This document shows, piece by piece, positions 45,094-55,439 of a stretch of 57,558 bases of DNA (the first letter of the stretch is position 1; each line of letters begins with the position of its first letter). The notes under the pieces were generated by a model. It did no database searches, had not been told where the DNA came from, and was given only the letters and a program-made list of their open reading frames with translations. Position numbers and translations under genes: made by a program. This stretch comes from Bacteroidales bacterium (GTDB taxonomy: Bacteria; Bacteroidota; Bacteroidia; Bacteroidales; ML635J-15): NCBI GenBank assembly GCA_017994175.1, contig JAGOLH010000010.1:1-57558 (forward strand), in the 5' to 3' direction.

Positions 45094-46611
45094 CTAAAGA
45101 TTTTTGTTTGTATTCAAAAGCTCTTCAATATAAAACCGGTTGTTCGACAGGCGCGGAACTTTATTCTGCCCTCCCAATTTTCCTTTTTGTTGCAGCCATT
45201 TAAAAAAACAACCTTCTTTAAGCACATTGTATTTTGGAAACTCCAGCGTGATATCCTTATATCGCTTGGCTTCATAGTCGGAATTACAATGTTGTAGCTC
45301 AATATCAAGAATATACATGAACTTTTCGATTGAATCGGGAGGTGTAATAAACTCGAAAAGCCATTCATGTGCACCCTTATTATTCTGCCCCATATACACC
45401 GGGGCTGCCGTAAATTCCCTGACTTGAGCACCAGTGCGCATACATGCCACAGCCAGAGCTTTTTGAGCATTGTCAACAATTAGTTCTTCGCCAAAGGCAT
45501 TGATAAAGTGCTTGGTACGCCCGGTAATTTTAATTTTGTACGGGTTTTTCGATGTAAATCTCACTGTGTCGCCAATCATGTACCGCCATAGTCCACCGTT
45601 GGTAGAAATGAGCATGGCATAGTTTTTACCGCATTCCACATCCTCAAGCATAACTGTATTATCAGCGGGTTCCCCGTATACTTCCATAGGAAGGAATTCG
45701 TAGTAAATACCATAGTCTAGCATTAAAAGCATATCGTCGCTCGACAGGTCATCTTGTATGCCAAAAAATCCTTCTGAAGCATTATATGTTTCCAGATATT
45801 TCATGTCGGAAGAAGGGATTATGCTGCGATATACCTCTTGATATGGCAGAAAATTTACGCCACCGTAAACAAAAAGTTCCAGATTTGGCCATACATCACA
45901 TATATTATCTGATCCGGTATATTCGATGATTTTTTTCAACAGAACAAGAAACCAGGAGGGCACACCAATAAGGTTGGTAACATTCTTATTCCATGTGGTT
46001 TCGACCATCATCTTCATTTTTTCTTCCCATTCATCCATCAGAGCTATTTCGGGTTTTGGGACCCTGTTAAAATATGTCCAGAATGGAAGATTCCGTATCA
46101 ATACCGCTGAAAGATCGCCATAATATGAATTTTCACTAAGGGTATTCACCGTAGTGCTGCCACCAAGTGTCAGTGTTTTACCGCTGAAAATAGTGGTATC
46201 AGGAAAATGATCGGTAAAAATTGCAAAAATATCTTTCCCGCTGCGGAAATGGCAATCTTCGAGCGATTCTCTGCTAATTGGAATAAACTTGCTTTTATCG
46301 GATGTGGTACCGCTTGATTTTGCGAACCATTTTATTTCGGAATGCCATAATACATTTTGTTCTCCATTCATAATACGATGAATGTATGTCTTTAACTTCT
46401 CGTAATCGTGTACAGGAACTTTTTGAAAGAAGTCAGAACGGCTGGAGATGTTCTTAAAATCGTATTTTTTTCCAAAAACAGTATCGCTGGCTTTTTCGAT
46501 AAGTTGTTTAAATACTTTTTCCTGAACTTCGATGGGATTTCGGCGAAAATATTCAATTTCGTCGAGCCTACCGTAGTTAATCAGATTCAATATAGAATTT
46601 ACCAGTGGCAT
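45094..46611 (-). CDS. GH3 family acyl-adenylate-type protein
   Basis: 505 residues matching the GH3 auxin-responsive family, which are acyl-acid amido synthetases in plants with an ANL-like fold. Seen are WFAKSSGTTSDKSKFIP (phosphate loop), YNASEGFFGIQ and the C-terminal YKDITLEFPKYNVLKEGCFFKWL. Bacterial GH3 proteins have unknown substrates. It converges with pdxJ over 28 bases and diverges from the DUF2797 gene. Confidence 0.92.
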   Translation of the reverse strand: MPLVNSILNLINYGRLDEIEYFRRNPIEVQEKVFKQLIEKASDTVFGKKYDFKNISSRSDFFQKVPVHDYEKLKTYIHRIMNGEQNVLWHSEIKWFAKSSGTTSDKSKFIPISRESLEDCHFRSGKDIFAIFTDHFPDTTIFSGKTLTLGGSTTVNTLSENSYYGDLSAVLIRNLPFWTYFNRVPKPEIALMDEWEEKMKMMVETTWNKNVTNLIGVPSWFLVLLKKIIEYTGSDNICDVWPNLELFVYGGVNFLPYQEVYRSIIPSSDMKYLETYNASEGFFGIQDDLSSDDMLLMLDYGIYYEFLPMEVYGEPADNTVMLEDVECGKNYAMLISTNGGLWRYMIGDTVRFTSKNPYKIKITGRTKHFINAFGEELIVDNAQKALAVACMRTGAQVREFTAAPVYMGQNNKGAHEWLFEFITPPDSIEKFMYILDIELQHCNSDYEAKRYKDITLEFPKYNVLKEGCFFKWLQQKGKLGGQNKVPRLSNNRFYIEELLNTNKNL

Positions 46612-46698
46612 ATATTAAGTTAATGGCCAAAAATACACATTTTTTATATCAGATTTACTGTGTTCAATCATGTGTTTTTATACTTTTAAATAATAGAT

Positions 46699-46706
46699 TA
46701 TTTTTG
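46699..46706 (+). promoter_or_regulatory. -7 promoter element abutting the DUF2797 start
   Basis: TATTTTTG ends 4 bases before the ATG at 46711. If used, transcription would begin at or next to the start codon, giving a leaderless mRNA. No clear -33 TTG. Confidence 0.3.
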
Positions 46707-46710
46707 TTGT

Positions 46711-47514
46711 ATGGAGAAGGTTTTTTCTGGCACATTGCGTAAACTTCAAACACGATTTGATAATCCTGTTCGCTACAGTATCTATAACGAATTGCATGAC
46801 ACCAGGGTTAACCCGCTAATAGGTAGAAGTATTCGCATCAGCCACAATGGAGTAATAAACTGCATACATTGTGGTGCAGAAACAAAACAATCGTTTCATA
46901 ACGGATATTGCTACAGCTGTTTTATTACTCTTGCCGAAACCGATGCAGGAGTGCTTCACCCGGAACTTGATAAATCGCATCTCGGAATTTCGCGGGATAT
47001 GGAATGGTCGAAAGCCAATTCTTTGATTGATCATTACGTTTACCTCGCTGTTACAGGCAATCTTAAAGTTGGTGTTACTCGGCACACCCAGATACCGACC
47101 CGATGGATCGATCAGGGAGCAATCAGTGCTGTTAAACTGGCTAAAACACCGTACAGACAACTTGCCGGACAAATTGAGGTAGAGTTGAAAAAATATGTTT
47201 CCGATAAAACAAATGTAGCCGCAATGTTGCAAGCCGTAACGCACAGTATTGATTTGGTTGCACAAAAAAATTTGCTGTCGGAGCACCTTCCGGAAGAGCT
47301 TCAGCAATACGTTACACTCGATAACCGGATAACCCAAATCATTTACCCTATACACGGAGAAGTAGCATATAAAACAAACTTAAAACTTGCAAATACCCCA
47401 CAGTTCGAAGCAAAGTTGATTGGTGTGAAAGGTCAATACCTGATTTTTACAGGCGGAATTGTTTTCAATGTCAGAAATCATAGCGGTTATCACATTTGTA
47501 TTGAATTGGAGTAA
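46711..47514 (+). CDS. DUF2797 protein
   Basis: 267 residues of the DUF2797 family. A zinc-ribbon-like unit (CIHCGAE...CYSC, about residues 52-73) is followed by YVYLAVTGNLKVGVTRH, reminiscent of a GIY-YIG-like nuclease fold, though the key catalytic residues are not certain. Function is unknown. The recX ATG is 1 base after its stop. Confidence 0.88.
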   Translation: MEKVFSGTLRKLQTRFDNPVRYSIYNELHDTRVNPLIGRSIRISHNGVINCIHCGAETKQSFHNGYCYSCFITLAETDAGVLHPELDKSHLGISRDMEWSKANSLIDHYVYLAVTGNLKVGVTRHTQIPTRWIDQGAISAVKLAKTPYRQLAGQIEVELKKYVSDKTNVAAMLQAVTHSIDLVAQKNLLSEHLPEELQQYVTLDNRITQIIYPIHGEVAYKTNLKLANTPQFEAKLIGVKGQYLIFTGGIVFNVRNHSGYHICIELE

Positions 47515-47515
47515 T

Positions 47516-47968
47516 ATGGAAAATATAAAAATGAAAGAAGCGCTGAATGCAGCGAAATTGCGTTGCAGTAAAGGCGAAAAATGCATATCCGAGGTCGTGG
47601 ATTTTTTAGCCAGATTCGACATAACAGAAAAGGAAACCGCAATGATAACCGCCATACTTATTGCTGAGAAGTTCATCGACGAATCGAGGTATGCACGGGC
47701 TTATGTTCTCGATAAATTCCGGTTTAACAAGTGGGGAAGGATAAAAATACGATTTGAGTTGCAGCGTAAAAACATACCTGCTGCCATTATAATTGATTCG
47801 CTAGATTCAATCAATGAAAAAGAATATTCCGATGTAATAAAGTTTCTTATTTCGCAAAAGAAAATCAAAACAGACAACGCCTACGAATATCGTCAAAAAA
47901 TGCTTCGTTATCTGTACGGAAAAGGTTACGAGCCCGAAATAGTGGAGAAATTCATAAATTGCCCGTAA
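47516..47968 (+). CDS. recX: Regulatory protein RecX
   Basis: 150 residues from the ATG at 47516, which directly follows the DUF2797 stop; another in-frame ATG is at 47531. The RecX three-helix repeats are visible: FIDESRYARAYVLDKFRFNK, WGRIKIRFELQRKNI and MLRYLYGKGYEPEIVEKF. It modulates RecA filaments. No recA lies in the window. GGAG 7 bases upstream is one of the few SD-like sites here. Confidence 0.92.
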   Translation: MENIKMKEALNAAKLRCSKGEKCISEVVDFLARFDITEKETAMITAILIAEKFIDESRYARAYVLDKFRFNKWGRIKIRFELQRKNIPAAIIIDSLDSINEKEYSDVIKFLISQKKIKTDNAYEYRQKMLRYLYGKGYEPEIVEKFINCP

Positions 47969-47974
47969 GGAAGA

Positions 47975-49024
47975 TTATATTATCAGCATTGCGTCGCCAT
48001 AGGTACCAAAGCGGTATTTTTCCTTTATTGCGATTTTATAGGCGTTCATCACCATGTCGAACCCACCAAAAGCAGCAACCATCATGAGCAGGGTGGTAAA
48101 AGGCAGGTGAAAATTGCTCACCAGTCTGGTAGGAACCTGAACATCGTAAGGTGGAAAAATAAATTTATTTGTCCAGCCATTGAAAGGTTTTAGCATCTGA
48201 TTCGTAGTAACTGAACTTTCGAGAGTACGCAACACGGTTGTTCCAACTGCGCAAACATGTCTGCGGTTGAGTTTTGCGTTATTAACCATATCAACGGCAT
48301 CGTCAGGGATAATTATTTGTTCACTATCCATTTTATGCTTCGTGAGATCCTCAACATCAACATGCCTGAAATTACCCAATCCAACATGAAGGGTAACAAA
48401 AGCAAACTGAACACCAATGATTTCGAGTCGTTTCATAAGCTCACGGCTGAAATGCATTCCTGCTGTAGGAGCGGCTACAGCACCTTCATGCTTTGCAAAT
48501 ATGGTCTGATATCTTTCTTCGTCATCGTCTTCCACAGGGCGTTTTATAAACTTGGGTAGCGGTGTTTCACCCAGTTCGTACAAGGATTTTTTAAATTCAT
48601 CATAAGAGCCGTCAAATAAAAAACGTAGAGTTCTGCCTCTCGAAGTGGTGTTATCAATTACCTCTGCAACCAGGGAATCATCAGGGCCGAAATACAACTT
48701 GTTGCCAATGCGTATTTTACGGGCAGGGTCGACAAGAACATCCCACAAGCGCTGATCTTTGTTTAATTCCCGGAGCAGAAACACTTCGATGCGTGCACCT
48801 GTTTTTTCCTTGTTACCATATAATCGAGCCGGAAATACCTTTGTATTATTAAATACAAATACATCTCCGTCTTCGAAATAATCTTTAATATCTTTAAACA
48901 TACGATGCTCGATATTCCCGGTTTTTCTATCGAGAACAAGCAACCGCGATTCATCGCGATTATCGCATGGATGCAAAGCTATCAGCTCCTCGGGTAAAAC
49001 GTACTTAAATTGCGATAATTTCAT
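47975..49024 (-). CDS. queA: S-adenosylmethionine:tRNA ribosyltransferase-isomerase QueA
   Basis: 349 residues with [26 protein letters not shown] and [11 protein letters not shown]. It builds epoxyqueuosine on tRNA wobble bases. It is the last gene of the ftsX-DUF3098-uppP-truB-queA block, 87 bases after truB, and converges with recX over 6 bases. Confidence 0.96.
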   Translation of the reverse strand: MKLSQFKYVLPEELIALHPCDNRDESRLLVLDRKTGNIEHRMFKDIKDYFEDGDVFVFNNTKVFPARLYGNKEKTGARIEVFLLRELNKDQRLWDVLVDPARKIRIGNKLYFGPDDSLVAEVIDNTTSRGRTLRFLFDGSYDEFKKSLYELGETPLPKFIKRPVEDDDEERYQTIFAKHEGAVAAPTAGMHFSRELMKRLEIIGVQFAFVTLHVGLGNFRHVDVEDLTKHKMDSEQIIIPDDAVDMVNNAKLNRRHVCAVGTTVLRTLESSVTTNQMLKPFNGWTNKFIFPPYDVQVPTRLVSNFHLPFTTLLMMVAAFGGFDMVMNAYKIAIKEKYRFGTYGDAMLII

Positions 49025-49111
49025 TTCAATTTAAAATAAACTGTATATTTTCAGTATAAATCTCTATCATTCGGTAAAACGTTCACTTATACATAAATAG
49101 TTTGAAAAAGG

Positions 49112-49819
49112 TTACATATTCCTAATAATTTTTTCTATTTCATCGATTTCGTAAGCATCTTCTAAGGAGAAATCTCCCGACTTTGTCCTTATCAAACCTG
49201 TTAAATATGCTCCGCTATTCATTGCAGCACCAATATCTCGGGCCAATGACCTTATATAAGTACCTTTCCCGCAGCACACCCTAATAGTAACAATCGGCAA
49301 ATTAAAATGTTCCAACGAAATTTGAGTTATTTTAATGGTGCGGGGTTTTATTTCAGGATTTTTACCTTTACGGGCTATCTTATACGCTCTTTTACCCTGA
49401 AGCTTCACTGCTGAAAAATGCGGTGGAATCTGCTCGATTTCACCGACAAAGTTTTTCAGGCAAATAATCAGGGCATCTTTAGTAATATGACTGAATTCAA
49501 AGCAAGCATCCATCTCTGTTTCACTATCGAAACTGGGAGTGGTTGCACCGAACTTCAGGGTTGCCAGATATTCTTTATCGAAATCCTGCAAACTTTCGAT
49601 TTCTTTGGTAGCTCTACCCGTGCAAATCAATAAAAGCCCGGTCGCCATCGGATCGAGGGTGCCGGCATGGCCAACTCTTAACTTATCGACATGAATTTGC
49701 TTACAAATAAGCTGTCGCAACTTATTTACCACATCAAACGAAGACCAGGCAAGCGGTTTATTAACCAAGATAAGTTGCCCTGCCATGAAGTCAACATTGC
49801 TTCCGTCGAATAGTTGCAT
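49112..49819 (-). CDS. truB: tRNA pseudouridine(55) synthase TruB
   Basis: 235 residues with the catalytic Asp in VGHAGTLDPMATGLL, plus HFSAVKLQGKRAYKIAR and GTYIRSLARDIG. It makes pseudouridine 55 in the tRNA T-loop. The core begins at the internal MAGQLILVNKP, so the first 11 residues may be dispensable. It begins 3 bases after uppP. Confidence 0.96.
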   Translation of the reverse strand: MQLFDGSNVDFMAGQLILVNKPLAWSSFDVVNKLRQLICKQIHVDKLRVGHAGTLDPMATGLLLICTGRATKEIESLQDFDKEYLATLKFGATTPSFDSETEMDACFEFSHITKDALIICLKNFVGEIEQIPPHFSAVKLQGKRAYKIARKGKNPEIKPRTIKITQISLEHFNLPIVTIRVCCGKGTYIRSLARDIGAAMNSGAYLTGLIRTKSGDFSLEDAYEIDEIEKIIRNM

Positions 49820-49822
49820 AAT

Positions 49823-50608
49823 CTAAAGGAATAATATGCTTACCAACCCAATTACAGCGCAATACACGGCAAACCAGATAAGTTTTCCGCGCTGAACAAT
49901 TCTAATCATGAAGCTGCAGGCAAACCAGCCGCTTATAAATGCAGCAATTGACCCGACAATCAAAGGCATTATTTCGATTCCACTACTCCCTGAGAAGTTT
50001 CCTGAAACAATTTCCAGAAAATTTTCCCCCAAAATCGGGATGATGACCATGAGAAACGAAAATTTTGCTATATCTTCTTTCTTATTTCCCAGCATCAGTC
50101 CTGTAGAGATTGTAGCACCCGATCGGCTAATACCGGGGACAACAGCAATGGCCTGTGCCACTCCGATAATAAAAGCATCGAAATAAGAAATCGGTTTTTG
50201 TTTGGGTTTAAAAAAGTATGTAAAAGTGAGAAGTAAGGCAGTAACCAAAAGCATCAACCCAATAAATACCATATTTGAACCATCGAACAAGGTTTTAAGA
50301 TAATCTTTAAAAAGTAAACCTATTACCAAAACAGGGATCATCGATACTGCAATTTTCAGCAAATAGTGTGTCTCTTCATTAAGTTTAAATTTAAAAACAC
50401 CGCTGACGAGCCGGGTCAATTCTTTGCGCAAAACCAGAATTGTGCTGAGTACCGTAGCTCCGTGCACAGCGATGGAGAAATAAATATTTTCTTCTCCTTT
50501 TATATTAAAAATGGCTTTACCAATTTCCAGGTGACCGCTACTGCTAACCGGTAAAAACTCTGTAAGTCCCTGAACAAGTCCAAGGATCAATGCTTCGAAC
50601 CAACTCAT
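49823..50608 (-). CDS. uppP: Undecaprenyl-diphosphatase UppP (BacA)
   Basis: 261 residues with about eight membrane helices. Active-site motifs [17 protein letters not shown] and [12 protein letters not shown] are intact. It dephosphorylates C55-PP at the outer face of the inner membrane, recycling the carrier made by UppS. Confidence 0.97.
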   Translation of the reverse strand: MSWFEALILGLVQGLTEFLPVSSSGHLEIGKAIFNIKGEENIYFSIAVHGATVLSTILVLRKELTRLVSGVFKFKLNEETHYLLKIAVSMIPVLVIGLLFKDYLKTLFDGSNMVFIGLMLLVTALLLTFTYFFKPKQKPISYFDAFIIGVAQAIAVVPGISRSGATISTGLMLGNKKEDIAKFSFLMVIIPILGENFLEIVSGNFSGSSGIEIMPLIVGSIAAFISGWFACSFMIRIVQRGKLIWFAVYCAVIGLVSILFL

Positions 50609-50619
50609 TTGAATTGCAA

Positions 50620-50916
50620 TTATTTAGTCGGATTATTTGCCTTATCTTTCTTTTCGGAAGGCTTTTTCATTATTGCATACATTTCGAAAGCAAAACCGAA
50701 TAATACTACAATTGGAGCCAGGGTAATGCGCCGGAAACTGAAAATCTTATCGCTGAAAACAGCAGGGTCTTTTGTTCCGCCACCGGCCATCAGTACAAAA
50801 CCGATCACAATAATGATAAAGCCAATCAGCAACAAAATATAATTTTGCTTAGTGAGTGCAAATTCATCGGCATTGTTCTGCTTCGGCGGGATATTCGTTT
50901 CTTTCTTCAGTGCCAT
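50620..50916 (-). CDS. DUF3098 membrane protein
   Basis: 98 residues with two hydrophobic helices (about 32-50 and 68-88) linked by a loop, and a basic tail (KKPSEKKDK). DUF3098 is a Bacteroidota family found between ftsX and uppP; its function is unknown, though division or cell-wall work is implied by place. It begins 1 base after ftsX. Confidence 0.9.
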   Translation of the reverse strand: MALKKETNIPPKQNNADEFALTKQNYILLLIGFIIIVIGFVLMAGGGTKDPAVFSDKIFSFRRITLAPIVVLFGFAFEMYAIMKKPSEKKDKANNPTK

Positions 50917-50917
50917 A

Positions 50918-51805
50918 CTAATAATACAAATTAGAAGTTTTAATTCTTAAATACCGGTTGACTGCAAAAAAGGTAGAGGCAACCGAAATTATGACGCCCA
51001 AAGATAATACAATAAGGTATAAGGATGCAACTATTTTATAATAATCCTGAATATTTATTATTTCACGAAGCTGATTCATTGAGAAATACAGTATAATAGT
51101 AAGCAGTGCCATTGCAATTACAGAGCTCAAAACTCCCTGTATCAAACCGCTACGCAAGAATGGCCTCCGAATAAAGGTTTTTGTGGCACCAACCAACTGC
51201 ATGGTTTTTATAATGAATCTTTTCGAATACACCATTAAGCGAATCGTATTACTTATCAATGCAAATGAAACCAGCATCAGCAGTGCGCTGAATAAAATGA
51301 GAAAAACGCTGATTGCCCTTACGTTATTATTGATAAGATGCACTAGATTTTTCTGATATGAAACTTCTTTTACATAATCGGTATACGATGCAAACTTTTT
51401 TTCGATAACCGCCAAACTGTCGGGGTTGGCATAATCGGCTATCAGATAAACGTCGATTGACGGAAGTAATGGATTATAACCCAGTGTCTGAACAAAATCG
51501 TCGCCAAGATCTTTCTTCATGATTTCGGCAGCACGTTCTTTTGTAATATATTCGGTAGATTTAATATATGCATAGGAGTCAAGGGTTTTTTGAAACTTTT
51601 TAATATCGGGCTCCTTGATATCATCTTTCAAAATAAGCGTGAAGCATATATTTTCTTTTACATAATCGGAAAGCATTTTGGCATTAAGCACGAGAAGTCC
51701 TATTATTCCCAACAGAAAAAGTACCAGCGAAACACTGATGGTAGAAGTTACATAGGCACCCCTGAGCCTGCTTCGGATTATACCCTGTTCTTTGTTACGT
51801 TTCAT
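50918..51805 (-). CDS. ftsX: Cell division protein FtsX
   Basis: 295 residues: cytoplasmic start, one helix (about 20-42), a periplasmic domain (about 45-170) and three further helices. With FtsE it forms the ABC-like complex that activates peptidoglycan hydrolases at the septum; ftsE is not in this window. It lies 11 bases after the large Ig-repeat gene. Confidence 0.94.
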   Translation of the reverse strand: MKRNKEQGIIRSRLRGAYVTSTISVSLVLFLLGIIGLLVLNAKMLSDYVKENICFTLILKDDIKEPDIKKFQKTLDSYAYIKSTEYITKERAAEIMKKDLGDDFVQTLGYNPLLPSIDVYLIADYANPDSLAVIEKKFASYTDYVKEVSYQKNLVHLINNNVRAISVFLILFSALLMLVSFALISNTIRLMVYSKRFIIKTMQLVGATKTFIRRPFLRSGLIQGVLSSVIAMALLTIILYFSMNQLREIINIQDYYKIVASLYLIVLSLGVIISVASTFFAVNRYLRIKTSNLYY

Positions 51806-51816
51806 TCGTAAATAAT

Positions 51817-54800
51817 TTAAAAAATGCTGATTTTTTTTGTAACACGTTTCCCCGAATCGAAAAGGACATGAATAAAATACACGCCCGGTGAAAGGTTTGA
51901 AATATCAATTGCACGTTGCCACATCGGATATAAGTTTTGCTTGTCGGAATAGACAATGTTCAACCGAGTATCGTAGATTTCGAGCAAGGCCTGCCCAGTT
52001 ATTGCATCATCTGCCGAAACAAAAATCAATCCGGAAGCCGGGTTTGGGCAAACTGTTAAACCACCAAAACCTAAATTTTCAATTCCACTTGCATCAAAAA
52101 CACTTACCACAATGCTATCGGTAAAGTTGCATCCATTTTCGGACATTACCCTAAGCCAAATGTCATGTTCTCCGGTACCAAGGTCGGCACCACTAACCGT
52201 GAGCATCGGACCGTTAAAACCATTGTACCATATATAATCGGCATATTCGGTCTCCACTCCTACAGTAATGGCTGAGTCGTTTGCAATAATGTGGTCCGGC
52301 CCCAAGTTGAATACCGGGATTTCAAAAATCTCTATTTCGATGTAACCCACCGACTGGCAGCCAAAGCTATCACCGGTTGTGGTAACTGTATAGGGCCCCG
52401 ATTCGGTGACAAGAATTTCATTTACCCCTGATGCACCTGTACTCCATTGATAGCTATATGCACCTTCGGGAGCAGTAAGAAGGTATTCGCCACAGGCTGA
52501 AACATCGTTGCCAAAGTCCACCTCTATTACCGGATGAATTTCTACATGTATGGTATCGCGGTTGCTACAGGCATTTTGTCCTACTACCACTACCCAGTAT
52601 GTCCCACTGATTTCAACATCAAGTTGCGGGCCCGAACTCAGACCATCGTTCCATGTATAGCTCTGGAAATCACCCTCGGGATGCAAAACAACCGATATCC
52701 CTTCACAGGTTTCTATATCATCGCCCAAGTCAACTTCAGGAGCTGGGTTGATATTCACTTCTATTTCGGATGTAAAAATTTCATCACATGAATTATATAC
52801 TCTGCACGTATACATTCCTGTCATACCCGGTGTAATATTCGGAACATTATACACCGAGTCGGTAGCCCCGTCAATTATTACATCGTTGAAATACCATTGA
52901 AAAGCAACAAATTCGCCTGCTGGATCTACCACAAGGTTCAAGGTATCCCATTCGCAAAGGTATTGTGTGCCGGTATTCCACTGTATGCTAGGCGGGGTTC
53001 CAACATATAATTCCACCGGATCGGAATCGGTTTGCCCACAGAGATTATACATTCTGCAAAAATAGGTACCGGTATTTCCAAACTGAGCCGGATTAAAAAT
53101 AATTGTATCGTTTGTTGCCCACGATTCTGCTGAGCCATTGCGGTACCATAAATAATCAATCGGTTCAGTTCCGGAAGCAGCCACAATCAATGCCACGGAG
53201 TCATCTTCGCATACCGACATATTTTCTGATAATCCGAGAACTTCGGGGAGCGTATTTACCATTATCTGAAATGTTTGGCTTTCAGCATCGCCACACATAT
53301 TGCTTACTGTACAAATGTAAAGTCCCGACATCTCAGCTGCGATATCGGTTAATACCAGTTCTTCGGAAGTACCAAAGCTTACTCCGGTTTCAAAGTTTGT
53401 CCAGTCATAGGTTAGCGGATTTGTACCGGAAACCATTATCGCAACTTCAAAATCCTGGCCGGCGCATACTTCAATATCATCGGGTTGCATAAGGATAACG
53501 GGAGTTAGGTTCACTGTTATCACAGCTACCTCAGTAATGGTTGATCCACAATCGTTATAAACAAAACAGGTATAACTTCCGGCCTGCCCCTCAGTAATTT
53601 CGCTGAACTGCAATGTTTCGCTATTGGCTCCGGTGATATTGCTTCCGGTAACATTTGCCCCATTGAAAAGCCATTGGTAATGGAGCGGTTCTGAGCCGGA
53701 TGCTTTGCAATGTAAAGTAACATACTCGTCGGCACAGACCGAAACATCTTCGGGTTGCTGAGTAATTACAGGAGATTCGAGACCTGTAATAAACGCCGTA
53801 TCGGTAGAAATCCAGGTGCACTGATTGGTAATTATACAGTAATACGAATCGATAACGCCTTCTTCTGCAATACCTTCATAGGAATCGCCAGTTTCACCAG
53901 TAATGATATCTTCGTTAAGGTACCACTGATATGTTAGCGGAATATTGCTGGTGGCAGTTGCTATCAATTGAAAATCTTCGCCATCGCACAGGTCTTGTGA
54001 TATTGGATTTCCTGTAATGACCGGATTAGAAAGTACTGACACCGAAACCGCGGGTCCGTAAATAGTATCGCAGATATTGTAAGCCACAGGTATATAGAAA
54101 GTATAATCGGGGTAAGCTACTCCGGCAATAATGAGCGAGTTCTCGGTTTCGCCGGACATTTCAACATTATCGGCAAGCCAGGCGTATTGAATATTTGTTC
54201 CGGATGTTTCAACGGTTAATGACACATCGTTACCTTCGCAAGCTTCGACGCTTGAAGGAAGGCTTACAAATTGCGGAGCATCATTCACCTGCACGGTAAT
54301 ATTCCCTGTAGACACGGAACCGCAAACATTGGATATTTCGCAATAATATAAGCCTGAGTTTTCGCTTGTAATATTTTCGATATCAAGAGTCTGCCCATAT
54401 TCTACAAACCCTGAACCCTGCCTGTACCAAGAATAGCTTTCGTAATCAGCGGTTACTTCCACCGACAATAAGAGGAGTTCTCCCTGGCACAAAATAGTAT
54501 CGGGAGAATAGTTATCAATTACCGGGGCTCCGCCTGCAACAAGCAAAATAGCATCGTTACTGGTGGCCGACCCAGACAGATTAGTAACAATACAGTAATA
54601 GACGCCCTCATTTGATTGATTAACACTTGGTATGGTAAGGGTGGGAGAATCGGTGCCAACCGGATTATTCTCGAAATACCACTGATAATGCAAAGGGCTT
54701 GCTCCGGTTGCTTCGACATTAAAACTTACTGAATTCCCAGTGCATTTCTCTCCCGAAAGAGGGTGCTGTGTTATCTGAGGTGCCTGAGAATAAGCACTAA

Positions 54801-54858
54801 AAGATATTATAAAAAGTAAAAATGTAAAAAAAAACGTTTTGTCAATTATTTTCATCAT
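51817..54858 (-). CDS. Large Ig-like repeat protein with T9SS sorting domain
   Basis: 1013 residues: signal peptide (about 1-25), eight Ig-like domains of about 85 residues each (to about 700) with a YxCxVxNxCG-type signature, three PKD-like repeats (about 705-930), and a C-terminal T9SS type A domain (VCPNPASGLIFVS...KKISIF). Most Ig units have one Cys near the start and two near the end, so disulfide cross-links are likely. It is probably a long cell-surface adhesin or structural protein. It lies on the same strand just upstream of ftsX. Confidence 0.93.
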   Translation of the reverse strand: MMKIIDKTFFFTFLLFIISFSAYSQAPQITQHPLSGEKCTGNSVSFNVEATGASPLHYQWYFENNPVGTDSPTLTIPSVNQSNEGVYYCIVTNLSGSATSNDAILLVAGGAPVIDNYSPDTILCQGELLLLSVEVTADYESYSWYRQGSGFVEYGQTLDIENITSENSGLYYCEISNVCGSVSTGNITVQVNDAPQFVSLPSSVEACEGNDVSLTVETSGTNIQYAWLADNVEMSGETENSLIIAGVAYPDYTFYIPVAYNICDTIYGPAVSVSVLSNPVITGNPISQDLCDGEDFQLIATATSNIPLTYQWYLNEDIITGETGDSYEGIAEEGVIDSYYCIITNQCTWISTDTAFITGLESPVITQQPEDVSVCADEYVTLHCKASGSEPLHYQWLFNGANVTGSNITGANSETLQFSEITEGQAGSYTCFVYNDCGSTITEVAVITVNLTPVILMQPDDIEVCAGQDFEVAIMVSGTNPLTYDWTNFETGVSFGTSEELVLTDIAAEMSGLYICTVSNMCGDAESQTFQIMVNTLPEVLGLSENMSVCEDDSVALIVAASGTEPIDYLWYRNGSAESWATNDTIIFNPAQFGNTGTYFCRMYNLCGQTDSDPVELYVGTPPSIQWNTGTQYLCEWDTLNLVVDPAGEFVAFQWYFNDVIIDGATDSVYNVPNITPGMTGMYTCRVYNSCDEIFTSEIEVNINPAPEVDLGDDIETCEGISVVLHPEGDFQSYTWNDGLSSGPQLDVEISGTYWVVVVGQNACSNRDTIHVEIHPVIEVDFGNDVSACGEYLLTAPEGAYSYQWSTGASGVNEILVTESGPYTVTTTGDSFGCQSVGYIEIEIFEIPVFNLGPDHIIANDSAITVGVETEYADYIWYNGFNGPMLTVSGADLGTGEHDIWLRVMSENGCNFTDSIVVSVFDASGIENLGFGGLTVCPNPASGLIFVSADDAITGQALLEIYDTRLNIVYSDKQNLYPMWQRAIDISNLSPGVYFIHVLFDSGKRVTKKISIF

Positions 54859-54992
54859 GTACAGTATTAATAATAGGGTGTTAAATTAGCAATTAATTGC
54901 CTAAGCAGTAAATTTAGTTTTTGGTATTTTTTAAACACGCATTTGTGAATTCCCTCCCCGATGATTTAACCTAAGTTTAACATTGATATAAA

Positions 54993-55021
54993 TTTGAGGT
55001 AATACACTACTAATATTTTTG
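54993..55021 (+). promoter_or_regulatory. Bacteroidota-type promoter for the small exported protein gene
   Basis: TTTG at 54993-54996, 17 bases, then TATTTTTG at 55014-55021. This is one of the best matches to the -33/-7 consensus in the window. The leader to the ATG at 55044 is A-rich, typical of Bacteroidota translation starts. Confidence 0.65.
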
Positions 55022-55043
55022 TATCGAATAAAAAACAAAAACT

Positions 55044-55394
55044 ATGAAAACTGCCTATTCCATCGTACTGATTCTCCTGATAAGCGTAATGACAGCCTTT
55101 GCCGGTAACGACAATGCCGATGCAGACAAAACCCAAAACAACGGGGTAATTTCCGGGCAGGTTGTTGATAAACTTACAGGCGAAGGCTTGAGTGGTGTTA
55201 AAATAAATTTGAGTAACGGTGTTGAGTTATATACCGACCTAAACGGCAATTTCGAATTAATAGCTACGGGTAACAGTAATTTTCAACTACAGACCAGTTA
55301 TATCAGCTACGAAACCTTCACCATCGCCAATTTGCGCATTAATCCCGGTGAAAAACAGGTGCTCAGGGTTGAAATAAAATCTATCGAAGATTAG
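55044..55394 (+). CDS. Small exported protein with carboxypeptidase-like regulatory domain
   Basis: 116 residues: signal peptide (ILLISVMTAFAG) then one CarboxypepD_reg-like beta sandwich (GVISGQVVDKLTGEGLSGVKI, LYTDLNGNFEL). Such domains usually begin TonB-dependent receptors; here the domain stands alone. Periplasmic or surface-exposed; partner unknown. Confidence 0.85.
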   Translation: MKTAYSIVLILLISVMTAFAGNDNADADKTQNNGVISGQVVDKLTGEGLSGVKINLSNGVELYTDLNGNFELIATGNSNFQLQTSYISYETFTIANLRINPGEKQVLRVEIKSIED

Positions 55395-55439
55395 TTTTCA
55401 CTGTATTCGGTTTTTCAGTAATTCATTTTAACACAAAGC

